Assembly: GCA_963764345.1 (NCBI GenBank)
Contig: CAVXSF010000004.1
Location: forward strand, 62,001 to 126,000
Reading direction: 5' to 3'
Source: DASQZK01 sp963764345
GTDB lineage: Bacteria > Bacteroidota > Bacteroidia > Bacteroidales > GCA-2748055
Length of the DNA stretch: 64,000 nucleotides
Shown: positions 9,088 through 17,119 of the stretch, piece by piece
Position numbering within the stretch: the first letter of the stretch is position 1
Layout: each line of letters begins with the position of its first letter
Made by a program: the position numbers and the translations under genes
Notes under the pieces: model-generated
The model's database searches: none
What the model was told of the DNA's origin: nothing
Seen by the model: only the letters and a program-made list of their open reading frames with translations

Positions 9088-10761
9088 CTACTTAACAATA
9101 TTTGGCTTTTCAAGACCGTAACCTTTCTTCCTGTCTTCAGCTTTAAGCAGGAATGCAAACAACAATGATAATATACTAAGTGATAAGAAGATCAAAAGAT
9201 CGTACAAATAGTTATACCTGATATTAAGCTTTGATCTTTCGATGAGAGGATAAACAGCTTCGGAAGTCCTGACCTCAATCCTATCGTCAAACTTTTGATC
9301 ATCTCCGCTGAAGTTCACATTCCTGATTGCGTTTTCCGTATTTGCGGTAATATTTTCGCTCAGATTATCCTTTTGTACCGGGCTGAGAGCAACGGATTCA
9401 TAATTGGTATTCTGTACCAGCGAGTCTATGGTCCTGCTGCTAGCCTTTTCAGCGAGACGTATTATATCTTTCTTCGAAAGGTTATAGGTGTTATCAGAAA
9501 GTACATTTGTATATGCATTGGCCACAGCATCCTTAATAAGCAATTTATTCGGGGTAACGGCGGGGTTTGTTGCATTGAGCACCACGCCGAGAAGCAACGG
9601 GATAACCCATAATCCGATATTCTGTATCCAGAAGATCACTGCGTAGGCAGTACCAAGTTGTTTTTCCGGTATGATCTTCGGAACAGAAGGCCACATGGCA
9701 GCAGGTACGAGGGAGAAACCTATTCCCAGGATAATAACCATTCCGGCCGCAAGCCACCATGCATTAAAGAAAGGAATAGAAAGAACACTGTGAACAACAA
9801 TAAGTATAATTGAACCTATGATCATGATAGTCGCTCCCTTGCCTTTCTTATCATATATCGCACCGAACAATGGCGTCAGAAAGATGGTCCCGAAAGGCAG
9901 CAGTGCGGGGATGGAACCCGCAAGATTGGGATTAACATTATATTTATTGATCATGAGATCAGTAGCATAGAACAGGAAAGGGAATACGGCGGAATAGAAT
10001 AAAACACACAATATTGCTATATACCAGAATCCCCGGTTCTTTATTATGAACAGAATATCTTTCAGTTCGAAGATTTCTTCCTTACCTCCAGTATTACCCT
10101 GCTCAAGGGAAGCATCGAGCTTCCTGTCCATGAAAGTGTAAATAATGAAAGCAGCCAGGGCAATGAGCATAAAAACAAAAGCAAGCAGAACAGGTGATGA
10201 ATAAGAATATGCTTTAGCTAACGGAAGTGCAATACCAAGGGCAACAGCGGTGCCCATTCGTGCTATGGACACTTGCAATCCCATAGCCAGAGCCAACTCA
10301 TTACCTTTAAACCATTTCACTATGGCTTTGGATACGGTAATTCCTCCTGCCTCGGTACCAACACCAAATATACCAAAACCGATGGCCGAGATAATAACCT
10401 GGGTTTTGATACCGAAGATCATGGCTCCGTCGGGAAATACATGCGTAAGGGCCCAATAATTTATCCCCGTTCCTATGGTCATCATCAGGGTAGCGGCCAC
10501 ACCGGTAAACCTCACTCCCATTTTGTCAAGAATGATGCCGCTGAAAATCAGCATGAACAGGAATACATTGAACCAGCTATAAGATGACGTGTATATTCCA
10601 AAGTCAGAGCTGTTCCAGCCAAGAATACTCTCGAGCATTGGCTTAACAGGTGAAAGTGCATAATTGAAATAATAAGCCCCGAACATTGACAGTGAGACAA
10701 TTAACAGTGCCGTCCACCGGGCTTTTTTGGAATCCCGCAAAGTGCGGATTTGTTGTACCAT
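9088..10761 (-). CDS. MFS transporter with large extracytoplasmic loop
   Basis: Starting at the ATG at 10761 (MVQQIRTLRDSKKARWTALL, preceded by AAAGAG), the product has 557 residues; a longer in-frame start at 10827 exists but adds an unlikely hydrophobic leader. About 12 transmembrane helices are visible, with the MFS motif GIILDKMGVRFTGV after helix 2 and a second copy-like GAIYDKKGKGATI in the C half. An unusual ~120-residue hydrophilic insert rich in Asn/Ser/Asp lies between the last two helices (about residues 410-520). The substrate is not evident. This is the only intact metabolic gene in the IS-bounded island. Confidence 0.8.
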   Translation of the reverse strand: MVQQIRTLRDSKKARWTALLIVSLSMFGAYYFNYALSPVKPMLESILGWNSSDFGIYTSSYSWFNVFLFMLIFSGIILDKMGVRFTGVAATLMMTIGTGINYWALTHVFPDGAMIFGIKTQVIISAIGFGIFGVGTEAGGITVSKAIVKWFKGNELALAMGLQVSIARMGTAVALGIALPLAKAYSYSSPVLLAFVFMLIALAAFIIYTFMDRKLDASLEQGNTGGKEEIFELKDILFIIKNRGFWYIAILCVLFYSAVFPFLFYATDLMINKYNVNPNLAGSIPALLPFGTIFLTPLFGAIYDKKGKGATIMIIGSIILIVVHSVLSIPFFNAWWLAAGMVIILGIGFSLVPAAMWPSVPKIIPEKQLGTAYAVIFWIQNIGLWVIPLLLGVVLNATNPAVTPNKLLIKDAVANAYTNVLSDNTYNLSKKDIIRLAEKASSRTIDSLVQNTNYESVALSPVQKDNLSENITANTENAIRNVNFSGDDQKFDDRIEVRTSEAVYPLIERSKLNIRYNYLYDLLIFLSLSILSLLFAFLLKAEDRKKGYGLEKPNIVK

Positions 10762-10842
10762 GTACTCTTTTGCTTTTATATAAATTTTATTCTGCCAAAT
10801 GTAAAAAATTAAATCAGATGAATTCATTAATTAAACCACATA

Positions 10843-11063
10843 TTTTACGATGAAGAAACTGATACGGATCTTGAGTTTTTATTCAATAGCTCTAAGATTA
10901 CTGCAGAAGAAATTGCTCAGCTTTACAATTATCGATGGAAAGTTGAATTGTTTTTTTATGGATCAAATAGCCAGCTTCATATTCTCGGATACCAGGGTAT
11001 CGGTAGTGTACGCCTGATCAGATCATCGATCCAAAAAGCTGTTTAGCAGCCTGAGATTTGGGA
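10843..11063 (+). pseudogene. IS4-family transposase C-terminal remnant
   Basis: The + strand reads HIFYDEETDTDLEFLFNSSK, then ITAEEIAQLYNYRWKVELFF. This is the Y-(2)-R-(3)-E block of IS4-type DDE transposases, normally followed by KWIKQHLxIKxF. Here the downstream part is scrambled: a shifted frame contains WIK next to a stop, and the original frame drifts into YGSNSQLHILG. The N-terminal catalytic regions are missing. It is a dead fragment wedged between the MFS gene and the HigBA pair. Boundaries are approximate. Confidence 0.7.
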
Positions 11064-11144
11064 CAGTCCGCAAGCACTGAAGCTGCTCAGCGGAGGTACT
11101 AAATAAACTTCGCACACAAAAGTTCCCAAAATGAGAATTTTCAT

Positions 11145-11152
11145 TATATTTG
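11145..11152 (+). promoter_or_regulatory. Candidate -7 promoter element for higBA
   Basis: TATATTTG fits the Bacteroidota -7 consensus TAnnTTTG and lies 18 bp before the higB start. It overlaps the end of an imperfect palindrome AATGAGAATTTTCATT at about 11130-11145, which could serve as an operator for the antitoxin. No clear TTTG -33 element was seen. Confidence 0.5.
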
Positions 11153-11170
11153 CATCGTGATTAAAAACTA

Positions 11171-11467
11171 ATGGAAAGAATATTTGCAAAAAGCACATTA
11201 AGAGAATTTTGGAAAGTGCATCCAGATTCAGAGCAATACCTTAAGACATGGTATGATACTGCGATGAATTCAGATTGGAAAAGTCCGAATGAAGTACAGC
11301 AGATCTATGTAAATGCAAGTATTCTTAAGGATAGTAGGATTGTTTTTAATATAAAAGGTAATTCATACAGATTAGTCGTTAAATGTAATTATGAGAAACA
11401 ATGGATTTTTATTCGATTTATTGGGACTCATAATGAATACGATAAGATTGACGCAAACACGATTTAA
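11171..11467 (+). CDS. higB: HigB-type mRNA interferase toxin
   Basis: The 98-residue product (MERIFAKSTLREFWKVHPDS...) matches the HigB_toxin family, RelE-superfamily ribosome-dependent endoribonucleases. Family-typical segments are YLKTWYDTAMNSDWKSPNEV and NASILKDSRIVFNIKGNSYRL. The C-terminal WIFIRFIGTHNEYDKID contains the conserved FIGTHxEYDKI motif with the likely catalytic His/Tyr region. It is followed 10 bp later by the antitoxin gene, the usual toxin-first order of hig operons. The pair could help stabilise the IS-bounded island. Confidence 0.92.
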   Translation: MERIFAKSTLREFWKVHPDSEQYLKTWYDTAMNSDWKSPNEVQQIYVNASILKDSRIVFNIKGNSYRLVVKCNYEKQWIFIRFIGTHNEYDKIDANTI

Positions 11468-11477
11468 AATATTTGAC

Positions 11478-11846
11478 ATGAATATAAGACCGATAAAAAC
11501 GGAAGCTGATTATATAGATGCTCTAAAAAGATTAGAAGAAATTTTTGATTCAGTAATTGGTACACCAGAAAGTGACGAAGCTGATATACTTGGATTAATG
11601 ATTGACGAATATGAAAAGAAGCATTACCCGATTGAAGCACCAGACCCGATTGAAGCAATAAAGATTCGAATGGAAGAAATGCATTTAAAACAGGTTGATT
11701 TGGTTGATGCTATTGGGGGTAAAAGTAGAGTTTCTGAGATTTTGAATCGTAAACGGAAATTGACAGTAGAAATGATAAGAAATTTAACTAGACGCTTAAA
11801 CTTATCTCCTGGATTATTAATCAATGATTATCAATTAACAAAATAA
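11478..11846 (+). CDS. higA: HigA-type antitoxin with HTH domain
   Basis: From the ATG at 11478 the product has 122 residues (MNIRPIKTEADYIDALKRLE). The N-terminal ~70 residues form the acidic helical region (IFDSVIGTPESDEADILGLM) typical of HigA antitoxins paired with HigB. The C-terminal half is an XRE/Cro-type helix-turn-helix (IRMEEMHLKQVDLVDAIGGK, RVSEILNRKRKLTVEMIRNL). It should neutralise HigB and repress its own promoter. Longer in-frame starts lie inside higB and are less likely. Confidence 0.92.
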   Translation: MNIRPIKTEADYIDALKRLEEIFDSVIGTPESDEADILGLMIDEYEKKHYPIEAPDPIEAIKIRMEEMHLKQVDLVDAIGGKSRVSEILNRKRKLTVEMIRNLTRRLNLSPGLLINDYQLTK

Positions 11847-11896
11847 AGAAAGTACGGTAATAAATAGGAAACTGAGCGGTCTGCATTCCGATAGCA

Positions 11897-13532
11897 CCTA
11901 AAATCTGCAAGTCGGTGTTGAAAAAGGCTGTAAAACTTTTATTATAAAAGTTCTACAGCCAAGGTAATTTCACCTATTTTGGTGATGCACAAATTACCAG
12001 CCATGAAAATACAAAATAGCAATTCAATATCCGCTTTCGGAGGAATAAATTTTGTTCTTGAACATTTGGAGGAAACAAAAGTTGGGGATCTATTAGACCA
12101 GCATCTTCCAAATCTGGCTGCTCAAAGTGATTACAAATGGAGGGATATAGTCTATTCATTATTAAGTATATACTTATGCGGAGGAGATCATATTGAAGAT
12201 TTGCAGACCCATTTAAGACCGCACTTTAAAAATAACCCTTTTGTCAAATTACCCAGTTCTGACACCATAGCCAAAAAGCTTAAGGAGTTATCAGAAAACA
12301 GCAAAAAAACCAGAACGTAAAGAGGGGTTGTTGAACATTCATACAACACTAACTCAAGTCTTGAAAAGCTTAATATATCCTTGCTTAAAAAACTCGGGGA
12401 ATTTTCCAAAGATGAAATAACCCTTGACTATGATAATACAATCATATTCAACGAGAAATCAGATATTAAGATGACTTACAAGCGGGATTATGGTTACCAA
12501 CCAGGGGTATGTACCATAAATGAACAACAGGTTTTGTACATTGAAAACAGGAATGGGAACAGTGATGCCAAGTCCTTTCAAGCCGACACATTAAGCCGCA
12601 TGTTTAAATTGCTCAAATCAAACAAGATAAAAAAGCCGGATCACTTTAGGGCCGATGCAGCCTCCTGTCAATATGATGTCATAAAGCTTCTGGAAAATAA
12701 GGTAAAGAATTTTTACATTGGATGCAAGAACAGTTATGTTGAGAAATATTTTTCTGAAGTTGACCAATGGGAATCCATCAAAGATAGCAGTATTGAAACA
12801 ATGGAAGTAGGAGAATTAATCATAACTCCTTTTGAGCAACAAACAAAAAAAGATAAACAGCCTCTGACAGAATACAGATTGATCATTAAAAGAAAACGTA
12901 AAGAAAAAGATGCACAACTGGACCTGTTCACCAAGGATCCTTATGAATACCGGGCAATACTAACAAATAACTTTGAAGTTAGTACGGTGGAGGTCGCTCG
13001 ATTCTATAACCATAGGGGAAACATGGAAAGACAGTTTGATATCCTAAAGAAGAAATTTGGATGGAATCACATGCCTTTTTCATTTATAGAAAAAAATATG
13101 GTATTCTTCTATTTGACAGCTATTTGTAGAAATTTGTATTATCATATTATTCATTTTTTCTCCAAACGGGTCAAGGCAGTAAAACCAAATTTCAGGGTAA
13201 AGAAATTCCTGTTTCGATTCATTATTTTACCTGCAAAATGGATTAAACGATCAAGACTGTATCAGTTAAGAGTTTATGGGAAAATAAATTTCTCAACCTG
13301 ACAAAAAAAATCCGCTTAACATGTTCTTAGACAAAACCTAAATCACAATTTGATATAAAAAAGGTATGTGTGCTAAATAAAATTTCAGGGTAAAAACCAA
13401 GGAAAACTTAACCATAACAGCAAAAATTAACCTTGCAGCTTATAGATTTTTAAGATTGCGGGGAATAAGCTCAATGAAAAATGAAAAATTCCTCTAAAAT
13501 ACATGCCTAAAATCCGACTTGCGGATTTTAGG
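11897..13532 (+). mobile_element. IS1380-family insertion sequence, copy 2 (full length)
   Basis: The 1636-bp element has terminal inverted repeats CCTAAAATCTGCAAGTCGG (11897-11915) and its complement-type partner at 13514-13532, with the same internal hairpin as copy 1 at 11926-11960. It is collinear with copy 1 without gaps up to 13187. It then retains the 193 bp that copy 1 lost between the direct repeats AAATTTCAGGGTAAA at 13187-13201 and 13380-13394. The two copies differ at scattered positions (roughly 1-2 percent by eye), so the duplication is not brand new. Confidence 0.9.
12003..13301 (+). pseudogene. IS1380-family transposase, copy 2 (in-frame stop, intact C terminus)
   Basis: The ATG at 12003 gives MKIQNSNSISAFGGINFVLE. 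As in copy 1, a TAA interrupts the frame (12318-12320) just after SENSKKTRT, and the same frame continues (RGVVEHSYNTNSSLEKLN) to 13301. The C terminus KKFLFRFIILPAKWIKRSRL is the genuine IS1380 end. The catalytic-region motifs LDYDNTIIF, FRADAASCQYD and FYNHRGNMERQFDILK are retained. A run of seven A residues lies just before the TAA, but neither a +1 nor a -1 slip there reaches the downstream frame, so a nonsense codon is the simpler reading. Confidence 0.85.
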
Positions 13533-13592
13533 AGTTATCGGGATCTGTGGTGAAACTGAATTTCGAAGGACTCAGAAGGAGTATTAACGTCG

Positions 13593-14070
13593 GGGCAGAG
13601 TAAGGGGCTTCGTTATTCTAAGGATGTCTTTTCTTGAAATGGGGTCCCTCCCCCACCTTCCAACACACCGCCCCTTAATCCATTCACCCCCCCGGATCTC
13701 AGCGTCCCCATTTCCACTTTTTGACGAAAAGTTATCAACTAACCCAAAATGACGACCCTCGTTTTGATGAATGACAGCTGAAATCATCATTTTTTTCCCT
13801 CACTGCAAAAATATTTCAGTCCTTTTTTGTATATGACCATTTCGGCCTTCTAAACATGGATGTAATATTCCTCGCGATGATTACCTGGATTGCCGGGAAT
13901 AATGTTGAAACACCCCCCATCGTAACGCAGAAATTCCGGGTATTCCCACCACAAGCAAAAAACCTGGATACGATTATTGAACCCTTCCCGGGATTCCCTG
14001 GAACGACGACCATTCCCACCACGGGCAAAACCGTGGCTATGCATGGGCTACCGCTCTGCGGTTCGGGGGA
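13593..14070. repeat. Degenerate ~500-bp repeat, inverted partner at 56.2-56.8 kb
   Basis: This otherwise gene-free stretch matches the reverse complement of about 56215-56775. Clear anchors are GGGCTTCGTTATTCTAAGGA, GACGAAAAGTTATCAACT, AGCTGAAATCATCATTTTTT and GCAAAAATATTTCAGTCC. More weakly, the GGGTTCAATAAT ... CCCGGCAAT ... ACATCC block and the GCCCATGC ... GGTTTTGCCC end also match when inverted. Short open frames here encode Pro/Gly-rich text with no family match and differ between copies, so it is treated as a non-coding dispersed repeat or an old relic. Confidence 0.7.
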
Positions 14071-14116
14071 GTGATTCCAGAGATTATTTTTTATTTCCCA
14101 TCTTCCCTTATCACTT

Positions 14117-14190
14117 CTTAACTTTCTAACTTTCTAACTTTTTAACTTTCTAACTTTCTAACTTTCTAACTTTCTAACTTTCTAACCTCC
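14117..14190. repeat. Tandem 8-mer array (TTTCTAAC units)
   Basis: About nine head-to-tail copies of TTTCTAAC with one variant (TTTTTAAC) lie just downstream of the GH26 gene, whose stop is at 14204. The complement, GTTAGAAA, is related in form to the GTTAGGGA units used in the arrays at 56.9-58.5 kb. Confidence 0.85.
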
Positions 14191-14203
14191 TAACTAACAC
14201 CCC

Positions 14204-15307
14204 TCACTTCTTCACCGGCCCATACATATCCGGAAGTTCATCCTCAAACATGAAGGTCGAGTCTTTAATCATCTTTAGAAAATCAGGTTCACTTGGATTA
14301 CCGGGGTAGATGGAAAAGTAATCGTCATCATGGTAGTTGGCCCAGAGCATGAGATAAGAAATCTTCCGCGCGACAGAATCTTTGGATATCTGTCCGAGAA
14401 ATCCTGTCCACCAATCAATAATGTCATGACGTGCGTATCCTGTTTCGGTAAGAGCGGCGACCTTATTCTTTTCTTCTGCCAGTTTTACAACCATCCGGAT
14501 ACGTTTCAGGAATGCCGGGAGGTTATTTGATTCAACATCACGATAAATATCGATTCCGAGAATATCCACATAGTCATCCCCGGGGTATCTTTCAAGGTAA
14601 TGTGCTGCAGACTCAACCGTATCAGGTGAATATGCATAAAGAAAATTATGAACCCCGAGGCTGTCCCTCAGGTAATCGACGGTGAACCGCCAAAGATTAA
14701 TAAACTGACCGGGCGTATTATAATCCTCACCCCACCAGAACCAGTTACCGGTATGTTCATGAAAGGGACGGTAGATAATCGGAATGGGTATCCCTTCTGC
14801 AGTTTTCAGATTCCTGGCAAAATTCCCCACTCTATCCAGGATATCCGTGTAATTCTTATGATAAGCTCCGCCGGGAAGGATCTCATCCATGTTGAGAGTG
14901 GTGTCCCGGGGTCCTCTCCCGGAGACAGGGTTTGGCATGTGTTGTGAAAATGTGATCACGCCACCCCTCTGGTAGGAATTCATAATTACACTGCGCTCCA
15001 AATTCAGAAACCGGTCTCTTCCTCCTCCGAAATCATAGCCGTACAAGGCAGGATAATGACCGCAAACCTGGTACAGATCGCATATATGAGTACTGTCACG
15101 ATGTCCCCACCAGTCGTAGCCGTGTGTAAGGGCATCCTGCTGGCCGAAAAGGATGTGCTTACCGGATAACTCTTTCAGGTGGGCAAAAAGATTTTTAGTC
15201 TGGGTTGTGGCATCTTTGTCCACCGTACCTGCATTCTGCTGTGGTTGGCATGCAGTCATCAATAAGGGACACAGAAGTACAATAGTGAATAATTTCAGGT
15301 AATTCAT
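14204..15307 (-). CDS. GH26 family beta-mannanase, lipoprotein
   Basis: The 367-residue protein has a lipoprotein signal (VLLCPLLMTAC), so it is likely anchored in the cell envelope. GH26 features are FGQQDALTHGYDWW near the N terminus, IYRPFHEHTGNWFWWG with the acid/base Glu at about residue 183, and ALTETGYA with the nucleophile Glu at about residue 285. Members hydrolyse beta-1,4-mannosidic bonds in mannans. Exo or endo mode cannot be decided from sequence alone. The gene stands alone. Confidence 0.9.
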   Translation of the reverse strand: MNYLKLFTIVLLCPLLMTACQPQQNAGTVDKDATTQTKNLFAHLKELSGKHILFGQQDALTHGYDWWGHRDSTHICDLYQVCGHYPALYGYDFGGGRDRFLNLERSVIMNSYQRGGVITFSQHMPNPVSGRGPRDTTLNMDEILPGGAYHKNYTDILDRVGNFARNLKTAEGIPIPIIYRPFHEHTGNWFWWGEDYNTPGQFINLWRFTVDYLRDSLGVHNFLYAYSPDTVESAAHYLERYPGDDYVDILGIDIYRDVESNNLPAFLKRIRMVVKLAEEKNKVAALTETGYARHDIIDWWTGFLGQISKDSVARKISYLMLWANYHDDDYFSIYPGNPSEPDFLKMIKDSTFMFEDELPDMYGPVKK

Positions 15308-15368
15308 CAGGTTAAGTTTTTAAATTGTTAAAGGCCAGGGAGGCTGACCGGAATTCTTCATGTGACCA

Positions 15369-15376
15369 CAAAGATA
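15369..15376 (-). promoter_or_regulatory. Candidate -7 promoter element for the GH26 gene
   Basis: On the minus strand the sequence is TATCTTTG, a full match to TAnnTTTG, 62 bp upstream of the GH26 start codon. No convincing -33 element was seen at the usual distance. The rest of 15308-15591 shows no gene. Confidence 0.45.
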
Positions 15377-15591
15377 GAAGATTTAGGAATTTTCCATCAG
15401 GAGTCAGGTATTTTTGGGGATGACCGGAATAGAGTAAAAGAGAAAACATTTTCCATGTATTTACCGTTTCTCTCAAGGTCCTGCTTTACCCGGCCAAAAA
15501 TAATCAATTGGTATCCCGGGCACGATCTTCCCTGATAAAATGATTACTTTCGGCATGGTAACATTGATGAACGGCAGCGAGAGGTAGAGTT

Positions 15592-16942
15592 ATGGTACAA
15601 TCAACGAGAATATTTGAGCTGAAAGCCGGTTATCCCGGCACCGGGAAATGTCATATACTGGATGAGCAGGGATCAGCGGCTGCGGGACAACTGGGCACTG
15701 ATCCATGCCGGTGACCTGGCAAAAAAGTCAGGTTCTGAGCTGGCTGTTGTATTTTGTCTGACCACCGATTTTCCAGGTGCCACGATGCGTCATTATGCCT
15801 TCATGCTGGATGGCCTCCGTGAATTTGCCCAGAGTATTCAGCTGCTGAACATTCCCTTTTACCTTCTTCAGGGGGATCCTGCCGAGAATCTCGGGCGGTT
15901 CATTAAAGAGTTCGAAATAAATCATGTCGTGACTGATTTTGATCCGTTACGGATCAAAAGAAGATGGAAGCAGAGACTTGCGGAACTGACAGACATAAAC
16001 ATCACAGAAGTGGATGCCCATAATATTGTACCCGCCAGGTTCGTGACCGACAAGCAGGAATACGGGGCATACACTCTCCGGCCAAAAATACGGCGACACC
16101 TGGAGTCCTTCCTCGATCCTTTTCCTGAGATCATTGCTCAGCGTAAAACCGAAAAATTCAGGATCCAGCAGACTGACTGGACCGGGATTTTAAAATCCCT
16201 GAAGGCCGACCGGAGTGTGCCCGAGGTAAACTGGATCCATGCTGGTGAGGAGGCAGCCCTGGATATGATGAACTATTTCATCAACGATAAGCTGGTACAT
16301 TACGCAGAAAAACGGAACGACCCGAACGCAGATGTCACGTCAAACCTATCCCCTTACCTGCATTTCGGACAGATCTCCGCGCAGAGAATTGCCATGGAGA
16401 TCCTTGCCAGGCACAGTGACAACAGCGGTACCGGGGCATTTCTCGAAGAACTCATCGTACGCCGTGAACTCTCCGATAATTATTGTCATTTCAACGAGAA
16501 GTACGATACACTCGAAAATATCCCGCAATGGGCCCGTAAAACGCTCGATGATCACCGCAAGGATGAACGGGATATCCTTTACAGTGAAGAAATCCTTGAA
16601 AATGGTATCACCCGCGATCCCCTTTGGAATGCGGCTCAAAATGAAATGAAGGTCACAGGTAAAATGAATGGCTACATGCGCATGTACTGGGGGAAAAAAA
16701 TTCTCGAATGGACCGATTCACCCGAAAAGGCCCTGAAATACGCCATTTATCTTAACGACAAATATGAACTGGACGGAAGGGACCCTAACGGGTATGCCGG
16801 ATGTGCCTGGGCGATAGCAGGTGTCCACGACCGTCCATGGTCGGAACGCCCGGTTTTTGGTAAAATCAGATATATGAACTTCAATGGCGCTAAACGAAAA
16901 TTTGATGTCGATGCTTATATCCGGAAATGGGCGGCTGTCTGA
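15592..16942 (+). pseudogene. phr: Class II CPD photolyase, frame broken by one extra base near the N terminus
   Basis: The frame from 15662 to the end reads MSRDQRLRDNWALIHAGDLA and later FMLDGLREFAQSI, MRMYWGKKILEWTDSPEKAL, LNDKYELDGRDPNGYAGCAW and RPVFGKIRYMNFNGAKRKFD, all hallmarks of class II cyclobutane dimer photolyases, which repair UV dimers using FADH. The family normally starts ~23 residues earlier with ...G.VIYWMSRDQR. That part is present in another frame from an ATG at 15592 with a good AGAGGTAGAG ribosome site. Dropping one A from the AAA at 15646-15648 joins them into a 449-residue protein of standard length. Likely an assembly insertion. Confidence 0.88.
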
Positions 16943-17119
16943 CTCACCGAAAAACCGGGAATGTCCCGGATACGGATTGTCCGGTTTCGTACTTCAGGTA
17001 TACGAAAATGAACATATTCAGTCATTTATAAAAAGCCCTGAATTTTTAAAACATCCTGACAGCAAACTATTTGTAATTGTTGGCACAATCAATGTGCCTT
17101 ACATGAAAAACGTTTTAGG

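Larger units (their letters stand above)
7086..13536. mobile_element. IS1380-bounded island (composite element or integrated circle)
   Basis: Two directly oriented IS1380-family copies (7090-8532 and 11897-13532) enclose 3.36 kb. The base quartet AGTT abuts the outer left end (7086-7089) and the outer right end (13533-13536). AGCA abuts both inner ends (8533-8536 and 11893-11896). Joining the outer flanks restores one copy of a dispersed intergenic repeat (ATAATCTG ... ATCTGTGGTGAAACTG), so the whole block was added at one AGTT site. The flank arrangement is what homologous recombination between a chromosomal IS (AGTT duplication) and an IS on a circle (AGCA duplication) would give. A composite transposon is the alternative. 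Cargo: a GH127-like remnant, an MFS transporter, an IS4 remnant and HigBA. Confidence 0.75.

Noticed and set aside
13816..14074. Three overlapping short open frames on both strands
   Set aside because: They lie in a degenerate repeat whose inverted copy at 56.2-56.5 kb does not preserve any of the frames.
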